Of a DNA stretch of 64,000 nucleotides, positions 1 through 10,789 are shown in pieces; within the stretch, counting starts at the first letter, position 1; the number at the start of each line of letters is the position of its first letter. The position numbers and the translations under genes are program-made. The notes beneath the pieces are model-generated. The model searched no databases and was not told the origin of the DNA. It saw nothing but the letters and a program-made list of their open reading frames with translations. The stretch covers positions 11,030,223 to 11,094,222 of the forward strand of contig NC_080043.1 in assembly GCF_012489685.1 (NCBI RefSeq), written 5' to 3'. Origin of the DNA: Lotus japonicus. Its lineage: Eukaryota; Streptophyta; Magnoliopsida; Fabales; Fabaceae.

Positions 1-156
1 AGTCATGCTAAGGTTGCAAACTCCCATACAGATGTTACTGATAAGTAGCTATTATCTTCTCACTCTCAAAATAAACCACTCCTCTCACTTTATATGCTAA
101 CACACACACGCGTACATACAAAACTGTTTTGTGTCAAACAACAAAATGTTTCTCAC

Positions 157-384
157 CCCCTAGTGCACTAATGACATTACCTAGTGCAAGAAGGCCTTGA
201 TGTGTACACCGTTGAAACGAAGACCATCGGAACCAGTTCTTTTAGCTCTCTCTGATCCAGCTAGATCTACCAAATGGAACTTTGCTGAAAGGTATTCTTA
301 ACCCATATCCTCATCCGAAGTATCACGGCTGGATGGAGTTTGTGCATCTGTTCCAATGTAATTGTGAAGATGGCATGTGAGCGA
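157..384 (-). pseudogene. Kinesin-4 (KIF4/FRA1-like) motor-domain exon fragment
   Basis: Read on the minus strand, this encodes parts of a kinesin motor domain: SRSHAIFTITLEQM (switch I region), then FHLVDLAGSERAKRTGSDG (switch II, DxxGxE) and LLALGNVISALG. The order and wording match plant kinesin-4 proteins, microtubule plus-end motors. The exon is bounded by a CAG acceptor (385-387) and a GTGAG donor (152-156), so a genomic intron-containing segment was captured rather than a cDNA. It is dead: there is a frameshift after HPAVI, a TAA just after DEDMG, and small deletions around RFNG and HIKA. Nucleotide-binding P-loop exons are absent. Confidence 0.8.
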
Positions 385-742
385 CTGATCCAAGCAAAAG
401 AAGAACCACAACTTATTAGATTATATAAATATTGAATGTAGTGGAACTGGAAACCATAAAGTAAGAACCCAAATTTGTTGAGAATCTAATGTATATTACA
501 GTTACAATAAAAAGCTAAACTGACCCATATTAGGGAAAGATAAAAAAACACAGTAGAAAAGCCATTTTCAGGAAAAATCAGTACTTAGAAGCAATCCAAA
601 CCAAAGGTAAAATTTGAATAGAGAGAGCGTGATCCAGAAATACGAAAATTAGGGTTTTATGTTTTGAAATTGTATCAAGCAGAAGTAAAATCGAATAGAG
701 AGAATATGAAATCTAAGAATAGAAATGGAAGAGGAAGCTCAC

Positions 743-960
743 CGTCATGATCGACTCTGGAGCCGGCTCCACTTCCTATGGTTCAGCCACCGCCTGGGTT
801 CGGCCACTCCGCCTCTGGCTCTGCTTCTCCGCTTCACGCGAACGGTGGAGTAGGAGCGCCGACAAGGACAACGGTGGCGACACTGGAGCAGGAGACGGTG
901 GCGGCCATGAGAGTGTGAGAGTCGAGAGGAAGTTTCTGAGTGTGTTAGGGTTTTTCTAAG
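743..960 (-). other. GC-rich exon-like piece inside the CACTA element
   Basis: On the minus strand this GC-rich block starts with a UTR-like AAAACCCTAACAC, has an ATG near 909 opening a short frame (MAATVSCSSVATVV...), and ends at a donor-like GGTGAGC (737-743). It resembles the first exon of a captured plant gene. I do not recognise the product and it does not match a kinesin-4 N-terminus. 388-736 between it and the kinesin exon is AT-rich intron-like sequence. Confidence 0.35.
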
Positions 961-1057
961 AGAGTTGAGTGAATGGATTGTTTTAGTGTTTGGACTTGAA
1001 AACTTTTAAGTGTTTGTATAGTTAAAATAACATATTTTGGAACAAATTACAAAAAAC

Positions 1058-1596
1058 GTAATCTAGTTCAATTGGTTATAATGCCTTCTCTTTTGGAGAC
1101 AGGTCCCAGGTTCGAATCAGGGAGAACAATTGTTCATTTTTAAAAATAATACTTTTAGCGACGGAACTTCTGTTAGTTTCCGTCGCTAACATCTTAGAAA
1201 ATTTACCGAGGGAATTAGCGTCAAAAGCCGTCGCTAAATTGCAAGATAAAATATTAAAATAATATTAGCGAGGGATTTAGCGACGGATCAATAGAGACGT
1301 TTCTAATCCGTCGCTAAATTATAAAATAACATGTTATTTCCAAAACCATGAATCCGTCGCTGATTTCGTCGCATTCGGTCGCTTTTAGCGACGGATTTGT
1401 GTCCCTCGCTAAAATCCCTCGCTAAATCGTGTTTTTTTTAGTAGTGTTCGTCTTTATCCTAGGAGTAGAAGGTTCGATTCCCATTCCCAGCAATTATCCG
1501 TTTTTATAGTCTATAAATGAAAATAAATGGGGCCAAAAGGATTTGAACCCAAGACAAGGAGAAAATTGATTCATGAGCAGACCACTGAGCCACTGA
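1058..1596. repeat. Cluster of three tRNA-like (A-box/B-box) modules
   Basis: Plus strand 1058-1131 has an A-box-like TAGTTCAATTGG and a B box GGTTCGAATC 35-40 bases later. 1447-1492 has a B box GGTTCGATTC without a clear A box. Minus strand 1596-1537 has TGGCTCAGTGG and GGGTTCAAATC. None folds convincingly into a complete tRNA, so these are tRNA-derived relics (SINE-like or pseudo-tRNA), not working tRNA genes. The first lies inside the CACTA end and the other two lie outside it. Confidence 0.35.
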
Positions 1597-1599
1597 TTG

Positions 1600-1872
1600 T
1601 TATATGATCTATGTTACCTTATAATATATATTAATTATCACGGGTGCTAGAAAAAAAATATACCTAGTATTAATATGAATATCGAAAATATTCGGGAGTG
1701 CGGTGCACCGGTAAGCCACCTCGGTAGCTCCGCCCCAGGATATAAATATAGTTTAGAACACATTTTTTATTTAAAAATTGTATCTCCATAGGGGTTGTGG
1801 AGAACAACATGTTGAGTAGCATTGATGTTTACTTATATGTTCATACAATGCAACATTAACTACCTAGAGTAT
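1600..1872. other. Spacer and 3' flank of CYP82 copy 1
   Basis: AT-rich sequence downstream of the P450 stop codon (the gene reads leftward). Nothing recognisable beyond the presumed 3' UTR. Confidence 0.4.
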
Positions 1873-2338
1873 TTAATTTTGATTGTAAACTTGGTTGGAT
1901 TGACGTGGTGTAAGAATGACTTGGAGTGGAGAAGCTTTAACGTTGGTTAACCCGGTTTTTTCAACCATATCCACAGGTCCTCCATCAATAGTTACTATTT
2001 CAAATCCATGCAATAGAGTAGCAAGTGTCATTTGCATTAGCTGAAGAGCGAAAGAGATTCCAAGACATATTCTTCTACCTGCACCAAATGGGATGAACTC
2101 AAAATGTTTTCCCTTATGATCAATGTCCTTATGGGTTGTGAGGAATCTCTCTGGGCGAAACTCCAATGGATCAGAATATAGTGAAGGATCTTGTTGAAGT
2201 CTTGAAATATTAGTCAAGAGACGCGTGTGAGCAGGAACATGGTATCCACCCACGATACAATCTTCCATGGACTCATGAGGCACACTTAATGGTCCTGGTG
2301 GGTATAGGCATAATGTTTCCTTAATGATGGCTTGTAGA
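1873..2338 (-). pseudogene. CYP82-like P450 copy 1, C-terminal part of exon 2
   Basis: Carries the K-helix, PERF and heme-binding regions of a plant CYP82 P450: KETLCLYPPGP, FRPERF and the cysteine-ligand loop PFGAGRRICLG, followed by a normal-length C-terminus and stop at 1873. The K-helix should read ExxR (ETLR) but reads ETLC, and the invariant Arg is replaced through a CGC to TGC change at a CpG. The heme loop is intact. The upstream edge is the Sirevirus insertion. Bases 2334-2338 (GTAGA) are the target-site duplicate, and the codon series continues in frame from the piece ending at 13446. Confidence 0.9.
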
Positions 2339-3629
2339 TGTAAGATCAAGTTTTGATCTAGTAGTACAACTCTATGTTTTGATGATTACAAGTTAACCTT
2401 TTGATATGAACAATTGTGGTACTCTAACGTGTTTTTCTGAGTGTGCTATTTACAGGCTCTGACCTCTACTCAATCTCACACGAATCAGAAGCACTGTGTA
2501 TAAAGAGTGACCCAAGCAACGGTTTCGCATTGACCATGTCCAATATGAACAGTGGAAAAGCTTCAGAAGTTCTGAAGCTACACAAACTCTGATGTGGACT
2601 CAGTCACTAGAAGCTCTGAAGATCCAGAAGTTCTGATAACCAAGAAACACTGAAGGTTCAGATGTTCTGATGGTGTAGAAGACTCTGAAGATACAGAAGC
2701 TGAATAGTGGAAAATCTGATGTCCAGAAGCAAGAAACTCTGAAGACCTTGTACTTCCCTCTGAGTTCAGAATCAGAAGATACAACGGTCAGAGGATCTGT
2801 GCTTTCCCTCTGACTCTGATCAACCGGCTTCACAAGTTCCAACATGAAGCATTCCCCTGATCAGAAGTCTCTTAGGTTTAAAGGTCAAGTCACTTTCAAA
2901 GTACAAAAGCAACGGAACCATCCTGACGACCTACCTAATGTTCTAAGCCACAGCAAAAGCTGGAATTTCCAGAACTGCCCTCCAACGGTAGCATTCCCAT
3001 GTAGCGTTCAAACCCTAATCCTTGGAGTATAAATAAAGGCTGAAGAAAAGAAGAAAGACCAAGAGAGAGAAACCAAGAGCTGCAATACAAGAAAAGATTC
3101 AGCCTCCTCTTTCTTCATTTGTTCTTATTTAGTTCACACTCAGCTTATTTAGAAGCAAACCTTTGTAAACACCAACCTCAAACATTTGTTTGATTTTCCT
3201 TAAGGGACCGGGTAGGTCAGTATCCTTAAGAAGACTAAGAGAGTGAATCTTAGTGGTGATTCCTTTAGGAGATCAAGGTTGATCGGATCCTAGAGAAGAC
3301 TAAGAGAGTGAATCTTAGTGTGAGCTAAGTCAGTGTATTGTTAGTCACTTGTAGGTTTCAAGTGCAGTTGTAACAATTATCTGATTAGTGGATTGCCTTC
3401 ATTCTAAGAAGGAAGAAATCACCTTAACGGGTGGACTGGATTAGCTTGAGGGATTTATCAAGTGAACCAGGATAAAATACTTGTGTGCTTCTCTCTTCTC
3501 TCTATCTTTATCCGCTGCACCTTCTATCTTAGAGAAACCGAAAAGATTTGCTAAAATCTTAAGGGGAAAGTTTTTATATTCAAAACTCTATTCAACCCTC
3601 CCCCCTTCTAGTCGTTTTTCACACCTTCA
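2339..3629 (+). repeat. Sirevirus 1, 5' LTR
   Basis: Begins TGTAAGATCAAG and ends CACACCTTCA, 1291 bp, rich in CTCTGA/CAGAAG repeats typical of the SIRE group. Short open frames inside it recur at the same offset in the 3' LTR and are not genes. Confidence 0.95.
3028..3035 (+). promoter_or_regulatory. LTR TATA box
   Basis: TATAAATA, followed about 30-50 bases downstream by the likely transcript start. The same box is found at 12847-12854 in the 3' LTR, and as TATATAAA at 41051 and 49372 in Sirevirus 2. Confidence 0.65.
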
Positions 3630-3630
3630 A

Positions 3631-3645
3631 TTGGTATCAGAGAGC
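3631..3645 (+). other. Primer-binding site, initiator Met tRNA
   Basis: TTGGTATCAGAG directly after the 5' LTR, complementary to the 3' end of plant initiator methionine tRNA, the usual primer for copia reverse transcription. Confidence 0.9.
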
Positions 3646-3702
3646 AAGTTCTGATTACCACACCTAACAGTGTTCAGTGATCCGGGCCGGTGTGAAAAAA
3701 CA

Positions 3703-5523
3703 ATGGCTACCACCAGCGAAACACAGAAAGATGGATACAACGCAAAGCCTCCTATGTTCGACGGTTAAAGGTTCGAATACTGGAAAGATAGACTCGAAAG
3801 TTTCTTTCTGGGTTTTGATGCAGATCTCTGGGATATTATTGTGGATGGCTATGAGCGTCCAGTTGATGCAGATGGCAAGAAGATCCCAAGGTCAGAGATG
3901 ACTGCAGATCAAAAGAAGTTGTACTCACAACATCACAAAGCAAGATCAATTCTTCTAAGTGCTATTTCTTAAGAAGAGTACCAGAAGATTACAGATCGTG
4001 AGTTTGCAAAAGGCATCTTTGAATCCCTGAAGATGTCTCATGAAGGAAACAAGAAAGTCAAAGAATCAAAGGCATTGTCTTTGATCCAAAAGTATGAATC
4101 CTTCATCATGGAGCCAAATGAGTCCATTGAAGAAATGTTCTCCAGATTTCAGTTGCTTGTAGCTGGCATACGACCTCTCAACAAGAGCTACACAACAAAA
4201 GATCATGTCATAAGGGTCATCAGGTGTCTTCCTGAAAGTTGGATGCCTTTAGTGACTTCAATAGAGCTCACAAGAGATGTTGAGAATATGAGTTTAGAAG
4301 AACTCATCAGCATTTTGAAATGCCATGAGTTGAAGCGCTCAGAGATGCAAGATCTGAGGAAAAAGTCTATAGCCTTGAAATCCAATTCTGAAAAGGCTAA
4401 GGCTGAGAAGTCAAAGGCTCTCTAAGCTGAAGAAGAAGAATCTGAAGAAGCATCAGAAGATTCTGATGAAGATGAGCTGACTCTGATCTCCAAGAGACTC
4501 AACCGCATCTGGAAGCACAGGCAGAGCAAGTACAAAGGCTCTGGAAAGGCAAAAGGAAAGTCTGAATCCTCAGGCCATAAGAAGTCATCAATTAAGGAAG
4601 TCACATGCTTTGAGTGCAAAGAATCTGGGCACTACAAAAGTGACTGTCCAAAATTGAAGAAGGACAAGAAGCCAAAGAAGCACTTCAAGACGAAGAAGAG
4701 TCTGATGGTGACATTTGATGAATCAGAGTCAGAGGATGTTGACTCTGATGGTGAAGTCCAAGGACTCATGGCTATTGTCTAAGACAAAGGAGCAGAGTCA
4801 AAGGAAGCTGTTGACTCTGACTCAGAATCAGAAGGAGATCCTAACTCAGACGATGAAAATGAGGTATTCGCTTCTTTCTCTACCTCTGAACTGAAACATG
4901 CTTTGTCTGATATCATGGATAAGTATAACTCCTTATTGTCTAAGCATAATAAGTTGAAAAAGGACTTATCTGCTGTTTCTAAGACTCCTTCTGAACATGA
5001 GAAAATTATTTCTGATTTGATAAATGATAACCATGCTTTGATCAATTCTAACTCTGTGCTTAAGAACCAGATTGCTAAGTTAGAAGAAATAGTTGCTTGT
5101 GATGCCTCTGATTGTAGAAATGAATCTAAGTATGAAAAGTCTTTTCAAAGATTCCTGGCTAAAAGCGTAGACAGAAGCTTAATGGCTTCAATGATCTATG
5201 GCGTAAGCAGAAATGGAATATATGGCATTGGTTATTTTAAACCTTTTGAAGTTGCTCCATCATTTCTTAAGAAAGGAACTTTCTCTATGTCAAAATATCA
5301 TGCTCAAATCCCTTTATATTATTCTGCTGAAAGACCCAAAGTTGTCAGAACTTCTGGGCTAACTAACAAGAAAGGACCCAGAAAGTGGTTACCTATGGAT
5401 AAGATTATATATGTTGCAGATATTTTCAATAGGTCCATTGAAACTCCAACCATGGAACCTGGACAGTGGATGCAAGCAACACATGACGGGAGAAAGACAT
5501 ATGTCCCAAGATCCAAAACTTAA
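3703..5523 (+). pseudogene. gag: Sirevirus 1 gag, interrupted by four TAA codons
   Basis: A single frame of 607 codons from the ATG at 3703 to 5523 with no frameshift, but with ochre codons at 3766, 3970, 4423 and 4780. The N-terminal half is the copia gag core (FEYWKDR, then a long helical region with SLIQKYESFIM and VAGIRPLNKSYTTKDHV). It is followed by an acidic Ser/Glu stretch and one zinc knuckle CFECKESGHYKSDC (about 4610-4655). The C-terminal third is coiled-coil rich. The last residues (PGQWMQATHDGRK) overlap the protease coding frame, which lies one base over. It would package element RNA in virus-like particles if intact. Confidence 0.85.
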
Positions 5524-5600
5524 ACCTGAAGGTGAAGTTGTTCTTGGAGGCATCAGTAGAGTAAGATTTGGTCTAGGAATCATTGGTTTTTTATAAGAAC
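5440..5600 (+). pseudogene. Sirevirus 1 protease scrap joined to an integrase tail by a large deletion
   Basis: In the frame +1 to gag, DSGCKQHMTGE is the copia protease active-site region (5465-5500), followed by about 20 codons. Near 5560-5585 the sequence jumps to the C-terminal integrase region that precedes reverse transcriptase. The rest of protease, the HHCC zinc finger and the DDE core of integrase are missing, roughly 1.5 kb judged against the family layout (inference). Confidence 0.75.
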
Positions 5601-7463
5601 CCCTCTGTTGATATTCTGAACACTATTCTTGTTAGAATTAATGATAAGCTTGGCTCAGAAAAGTCAAACTTGTTTGAAAGATTTGCAGATTTAAGCATTG
5701 ATTGTTCTGAAGCAAATCAACCAATGAAAAGCCCAGAGGATGTTGCTCCAGAGGCAAAAGCATCTGAAGACGCTCCAACAACTTCTGATCAACTGCAAAA
5801 GAAGAAAAGAATAGCTGCTTCTCATTCAGAAGAACTGATCATTGGCAACAAAGATGCTCCCGTCAGAACCAGGTCTATGCTCAAACCTTTAGAAGAAACT
5901 CTTCTGAGTCTGAAGGGACTTGTCTCTCACATTGAGACGAAATCAGTTGATAAAGCTCTTGAGGACAAAGGCTGGATTCAAGCAATGAAAGAAGAGCTAG
6001 ATCAGTTCATCAAGAATGATGTATGGACTTTAATGCCAAAACCCAAAGGCCTCCATGTCATTGGAACCATGTGGGTATTTAGAAACAAGTTAAATGAGAA
6101 AGGAGAAGTAGTCAGAAACAAGGCAAGGCTAGTTGCTCAAGGCTACAGCCAGCAGGAAGGAATAGACTACACAGAGACATTTGCTCCAGTAGCAAGACTA
6201 GAAGCAATCAGACTGTTGATCTCCTTCTCAGTAAATCACAACATAGTTCTTCATCAGATGGATGTGAAGAGTGCCTTCCTAAATGGTTACATTTCAGAGG
6301 AAGTCTATATTCATCAACCCCCAGGTTTTGAAGATGAGAAGAAGCCAGACCATGTGTTCAAATTGAAGAAGTCACTCTATGGTCTGAAGCAAGCTCCCAG
6401 AGCATGGTATGAGAGACTCAGCTCATTCCTTCTGGAGAATGAGTTTGTAAGGGGTAAAGTAGATACAACTCTTTTTTGCAAAACTTATAAAGATGATATC
6501 TTAATTGTGCAAATTTATGTTGATGATATTATATTTGGTTCTGCTAATCAATCTCTATGCAAAGAATTTTCTAAGATGATGCAGGCTGAATTTGAGATGA
6601 GCATGATGGGAGAACTAAAGTACTTTCTGGGAATTCAAGTAGATCAAACACCAGAAGGAACATATATCCATCAGAGCAAGTACACTAAAGAACTTCTGAA
6701 GAAGTTCAACATGCTGGAATCTACAGTGGCCAAGACTCCAATGCATCCTACATGCATCCTGGAGAAAGAAGATGCTAGTGGTAAAGTATGTCAGAAGCTC
6801 TATCGTGGTATGATAGGATCACTTCTATACTTAACTGCATCTAGGCCAGATATATTGTTTAGTGTTCACTTATGTGCACGTTTCCAATCAGATCCAAGGG
6901 AAACCCATTTAACTGCTGTTAAGAGGATCCTAAGGTATCTGAAAGGCACCACTAACCTTGGCTTGATGTATAAGAAAACATCAGAGTATAAGCTTTCAGG
7001 TTATTGTGATGCTGATTATGCTGGAGATAGAACGGAGAGAAAAAGTACTTCTGGAAATTGTCAATTTCTGGGAAGTAATCTAGTCTCATGGGCATGCAAG
7101 AGGCAATCAACAATTTCTCTATCAACTGCAGAGGCAGAGTATATCTCAGCAGCTATATGCAGCACTCAGATGCTCTGGATGAAACATCAGCTGGAGGATT
7201 ATCAGATCCTTGAGAGCAATATCCCAATCTATTGTGATAACACTGCTGCAATATCATTGAGTAAAAATCCTATTTTACATTCAAGGGCAAAGCACATTGA
7301 GGTAAAGTATCACTTTATTAGAGATTATGTTCAGAAGGGCGTACTTCTTCTGAAGTTTGTTGATACTGACCATCAATGGGCAGATATCTTTACAAAGCCC
7401 CTAGCAGAGGATAGATTTAATTTTATTCTGAAAAATCTGAATATGAACTTTTGTCCAGCATGA
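5583..7463 (+). CDS. pol: Sirevirus 1 pol remainder: integrase tail, reverse transcriptase, RNase H
   Basis: Open frame of 626 codons. The ATG at 5583 is merely the first in the frame and probably not a real start. Residues 20-45 ([19 protein letters not shown]) are the distal integrase part. Copia reverse transcriptase follows from about residue 130 with [34 protein letters not shown] and the catalytic YVDD. RNase H follows with [15 protein letters not shown] and [13 protein letters not shown], and the protein ends in [13 protein letters not shown]. All catalytic motifs of both enzymes are present and no stop is seen, although the upstream pol is lost. Confidence 0.9.
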   Translation: MVFYKNPSVDILNTILVRINDKLGSEKSNLFERFADLSIDCSEANQPMKSPEDVAPEAKASEDAPTTSDQLQKKKRIAASHSEELIIGNKDAPVRTRSMLKPLEETLLSLKGLVSHIETKSVDKALEDKGWIQAMKEELDQFIKNDVWTLMPKPKGLHVIGTMWVFRNKLNEKGEVVRNKARLVAQGYSQQEGIDYTETFAPVARLEAIRLLISFSVNHNIVLHQMDVKSAFLNGYISEEVYIHQPPGFEDEKKPDHVFKLKKSLYGLKQAPRAWYERLSSFLLENEFVRGKVDTTLFCKTYKDDILIVQIYVDDIIFGSANQSLCKEFSKMMQAEFEMSMMGELKYFLGIQVDQTPEGTYIHQSKYTKELLKKFNMLESTVAKTPMHPTCILEKEDASGKVCQKLYRGMIGSLLYLTASRPDILFSVHLCARFQSDPRETHLTAVKRILRYLKGTTNLGLMYKKTSEYKLSGYCDADYAGDRTERKSTSGNCQFLGSNLVSWACKRQSTISLSTAEAEYISAAICSTQMLWMKHQLEDYQILESNIPIYCDNTAAISLSKNPILHSRAKHIEVKYHFIRDYVQKGVLLLKFVDTDHQWADIFTKPLAEDRFNFILKNLNMNFCPA

Positions 7464-7738
7464 AGATGGATCAGAACCTCTGACTATGATACTTCTTGAT
7501 CAGAAGATGTCTAGTCCAGAAGGTAACTCAATAAGAGTTTATGTACCATTGGTGCTGACTCTGAAGCTGAGACAGTAAACGTGTGTCAGTTTCTCTGATG
7601 CATAGCTCCTTGTGCCCGTGCTGACAGTCTGTCATAATGTGTGTAGATGTGCTTCTCTCCTGCGTGTGATATGTATTTACTGTTACTATCATGTCTTTAA
7701 TTTTCAACCATTGATCTTAAAATGCTTTTTGAATCAAC

Positions 7739-7795
7739 AACGGTTATTTGACAAAACCAACTATACACACACGATCTCCTACACTTTCGGTTTTT
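7739..7795 (+). promoter_or_regulatory. Conserved leader/TATA block ahead of the env-like ORF
   Basis: CAACGGTTA, then ACTATACA, then CACACGATCTCC and a CGGTTTT end. The same words in the same order occur at 44175-44246 ahead of the env-like ORF of Sirevirus 2, although the surrounding non-coding sequence has diverged. ACTATA could be a core promoter for a separate env-like transcript, or the block could act in splicing. The function is inference. Confidence 0.45.
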
Positions 7796-7906
7796 ACTCT
7801 CTCTCTCTCTTCTGTATTTTCAAAACTGCTTTCCCACGATCTCTCTCTCGCTCTCTATTCATCTTCAACCTTCATCTTCTACCCAAAACCTTCAACCGCT
7901 CCAACA

Positions 7907-10789
7907 ATGGTGAGACAAACCAGAAATGAAGCCGCTGCAGCAACGAGTTTCCCTCACATGGTAGTTGGTCAAGCTACAGGCCAAATGGGTCCTGAAGCTC
8001 CTAGTCAAGGTCAAGCTCAAGAGCAAGTCATTCCGATTGCAGAACGGGGCTGTGCCGTTCATTGTGTGTATGCACCTGAAGAACTTCAAGTACTGGCAGA
8101 ATGGAGATTCGACCTCGACAATCTTGCTGTAAATGGGTATGATCTTCATCCTGAAGTCCGTGTTCAAGGTTGGGAGAATTACTTCAACAGGCTTCGAGGA
8201 CCGGTGTACGACAAGTTGATCAAGGAATTCTGGAAACATGCTGACTGCGATGACACTCAGGTGGTATCCTACATTCTTGGAAGGAGAATCATAATTATAG
8301 AGAAGTCATTTGTGAACCTACTGGGTGCAGAGACTGCACATGGGTATCGATTTCAACTCACCGAATCGAAGCTGAAACCCAAAACGAAGGATGAGACCAA
8401 CATGGCCCTGTACACCACATACAAACCGGGCAAGACTGATTACAAGGTACTGGACCTTCATCCCAAGCTCAGAATCTGGCACAAGATTCTGCTCAACTGC
8501 ATCAACCAGAGACCAAAGGCTAGTTCCCCAGACTACATCAACTTCAACCAGAAGGCGATGTTGTTTTTCATCCAAGACAAGAAGAAGATCTGCCTTCCCT
8601 ACTTCCTGTTCTCTTACTTGAAGGAGTGTATCAAGAAGTCCAGAACTACTGCCTCCATCAAGTCAGCAATCAGATATATCCCCTTTGGGCGATTGCTATC
8701 AGATCTTTTCATTGAGAGCAACCTGGTGCAAGATCTGGTCAATGTTGGATGCGTAGAGGATCTGACCACCATTGTTAGTGATGTCTTCACTGCAAATTCT
8801 CTAAAGAAGATGGGTTTGGTCCAGAAGAAAATCGCCCCTGCTCATGAAGACACATCCTCTGAAATCAGAAAGAGAAGGGTGCCTCTGAATGACTACCCTC
8901 TGTGGACACATGCAGACAATCCTGAAGCTATTAGGTGCTATGTTGAAGACCTAAGGGCTCAAGGCTTTGAAATTGATCTCGATGAATTCTTCAGAAGACT
9001 GCCGCCAGCTCCAGAGTTTCCCTCTCCTACCAAGAAGAAAGTTCAGAGGAAGATGGTCTTAGAAGAATCTTCTGAGGAATCTGATGGCCCTCAGAAGAAG
9101 AAAAAGAAGGCTGACCAGCCAAAGAGGAAACATGATGAAACCATCAAGCCTGATGCTGGTGGTGATGGTAATGTTGGTCCTAATAAAGATGGTCTCTCTC
9201 GTCCCAAGAAGAAGAAGAAACAAGTCAGACTTGTGGTGAGGCCTACAAGTGTGGAACCTGCTGCTCAAGTGATCAGAAGGATTGAGACTCCTGTCAGAGT
9301 GACTCGGTCTTCAGCACGATCATCAAGTAAGTCTGCTATTGCTTCCGATGATGATTTAGATACATTTGATGCACTTCCCATTTCTGCTATGCTGAAACAT
9401 TCCTCCAACCCACTCACTCCTATCCCAGAGTCCCAACCAGCCACACAAACCACTTCTCCACCCAATTCACCAAGGTCTTCATTTTTTCAACCTTCTCCAA
9501 ATGAAGCACCTCTCTGGAATATGCTTCAGAACCAACCTACAGGACCCTCTGATCCAACCTCACCAATTACCATCCAATACAACCCATTAACTTCTGAACC
9601 CATCATCCCTGACCAACCAGAACCTAAACCCAGAACTTCTGATCACTCTGTCCCTAGAGCATCAGAACGTCTGGTTGCCAGAACCACTGATACCGATTCA
9701 TCAAGTGTCTATACACCCGTGTCGTTCCCAATCAATATTGCTGACTCCTCCCCTTCCAACAACTCTGAATCCATTCGTAAATTTATGGAAGTCAGAAAAG
9801 AAAAGGTGTCTACCCTAGAAGAGTATTACCTCACTTGTCCAAGCCCTAGGAGATATCCTGGCACTAGACCTGAACGTCTAGTTGACCCAGATGAACCTAT
9901 CTTGGCCAATCCTTTACATGAGGCAGACCCTTTGCCTCAACAAGCTCAACCTGACCCTATCCAACAAGAGCCAGTTCAACCAGACCCAGAACAATCTGTG
10001 TCTAACCACTCTTCGGTTAGATCACCCAATCCTCTGGTTGAAACCTCTGAACCACACCTTGGAGCCTCTGAACCTCTCGTCCAAACCTGTGACATTGGCT
10101 CTCCCCAAGGTGTCTCTGAAGCTCATAGCAGCAATCACCCAACCTCTCCAGACCATTACCTCTCCATAGTTCCCTACACTCACCTCAGACCCACCTCTCT
10201 CTCCGAGTGCATCAATGTGTTTAATCAAGAAGCTTCCTTGATGCTACGCAACGTGCAAGGTCACACTGATCTGAGTGAGAATCCTGACTCTGTTGCTGAG
10301 GAATGGGATAATCTGAGTACTTGGTTAGTTGCTCAGGTTCCTGCTATGATGAGTCTTCTCATTGCTGAAAGGGATCAAAGGATCCAGGCTGCTAAGCAGA
10401 GGTTTGCAAGAAGAGTGGTTCTTCACGAACAACAACAGAGACATAAGCTTCTTGCAACTATTGAAGAGGCCAGAAGAAAGAAAGAACAAGCAGAAGAAGC
10501 TGCACGTCAAGCAGCAGCTCAAGCTGAACAAGCTCGGTTAGAGGCAGAAAAACTTGAAGCTGAAGCTGAAGCACTTAGATGCCAAGCGCTTGCACCAGTG
10601 GTTTTTACTCCAGTTGCTTCTGCTTCCATTCCAGCTCCTCAAGCTGCTCAGAATGTTCCTTCCAGTTCTACACAGTCCAGCTCGTCCCGACTCGACACCA
10701 TGGAACAACGTCTTGATACTCATGAATCCATGCTAATTGAAATGAAGCACATGATGATGGAACTTCTGCGTCGATCTGATAAACCCTAG
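7907..10789 (+). CDS. Sirevirus 1 env-like protein (third ORF)
   Basis: 960 residues from the ATG at 7907 (MVRQTRNEAA), uninterrupted. I chose this start because it matches the start position of the homologue at 44335; the frame is open further upstream. Residues about 45-380 form the conserved domain shared with Sirevirus 2 (VQGWENYFNRL, ICLPYFLFSYLKECIKKSRTT, YIPFGRLLSDL). This is the region often labelled putative plant transposon protein or envelope-like. It is followed by Lys-rich basic clusters, a long Pro/Ser/Glu-rich linker, and a C-terminal coiled coil (Ala/Glu/Gln-rich, about 845-910). No signal peptide or clear viral fusion features are seen. It lies 443 bases after pol, not fused by a leaky stop. 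Confidence 0.85.
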   Translation: MVRQTRNEAAAATSFPHMVVGQATGQMGPEAPSQGQAQEQVIPIAERGCAVHCVYAPEELQVLAEWRFDLDNLAVNGYDLHPEVRVQGWENYFNRLRGPVYDKLIKEFWKHADCDDTQVVSYILGRRIIIIEKSFVNLLGAETAHGYRFQLTESKLKPKTKDETNMALYTTYKPGKTDYKVLDLHPKLRIWHKILLNCINQRPKASSPDYINFNQKAMLFFIQDKKKICLPYFLFSYLKECIKKSRTTASIKSAIRYIPFGRLLSDLFIESNLVQDLVNVGCVEDLTTIVSDVFTANSLKKMGLVQKKIAPAHEDTSSEIRKRRVPLNDYPLWTHADNPEAIRCYVEDLRAQGFEIDLDEFFRRLPPAPEFPSPTKKKVQRKMVLEESSEESDGPQKKKKKADQPKRKHDETIKPDAGGDGNVGPNKDGLSRPKKKKKQVRLVVRPTSVEPAAQVIRRIETPVRVTRSSARSSSKSAIASDDDLDTFDALPISAMLKHSSNPLTPIPESQPATQTTSPPNSPRSSFFQPSPNEAPLWNMLQNQPTGPSDPTSPITIQYNPLTSEPIIPDQPEPKPRTSDHSVPRASERLVARTTDTDSSSVYTPVSFPINIADSSPSNNSESIRKFMEVRKEKVSTLEEYYLTCPSPRRYPGTRPERLVDPDEPILANPLHEADPLPQQAQPDPIQQEPVQPDPEQSVSNHSSVRSPNPLVETSEPHLGASEPLVQTCDIGSPQGVSEAHSSNHPTSPDHYLSIVPYTHLRPTSLSECINVFNQEASLMLRNVQGHTDLSENPDSVAEEWDNLSTWLVAQVPAMMSLLIAERDQRIQAAKQRFARRVVLHEQQQRHKLLATIEEARRKKEQAEEAARQAAAQAEQARLEAEKLEAEAEALRCQALAPVVFTPVASASIPAPQAAQNVPSSSTQSSSSRLDTMEQRLDTHESMLIEMKHMMMELLRRSDKP

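Larger units (their letters stand above)
1..1446. mobile_element. CACTA (En/Spm) transposon, right end, with captured gene pieces
   Basis: The end at 1428-1446 reads, on the minus strand, CACTACTAAAAAAAACACG, the terminal inverted repeat type of CACTA elements. Just inside, 1155-1425 holds many direct and inverted copies of a subterminal motif TTTAGCGACGGA / TCCGTCGCTAAA, the arrangement bound by TNPA-like proteins in En/Spm relatives. The other terminus is not in the window, so the element starts left of base 1. No transposase is visible. The interior carries a kinesin exon and a second GC-rich exon-like piece, so this looks like a non-autonomous, gene-capturing copy. Confidence 0.7.

Noticed and set aside
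1058..1131. A functional tRNA gene
   Set aside because: A- and B-box wording is present, but no acceptor stem pairing or complete cloverleaf could be drawn.
2578..3032. Short open frames on both strands near 2.6-3.0 kb, repeated near 12.4-12.85 kb
   Set aside because: They lie at the same offsets in the two LTRs of Sirevirus 1 and follow the CTCTGA/CAGAAG repeat wording. They are not genes.
7907..10789. Reading the third ORF as a true viral envelope gene
   Set aside because: No signal peptide, furin-type site or fusion peptide was seen. The env-like label rests on position and family usage only.
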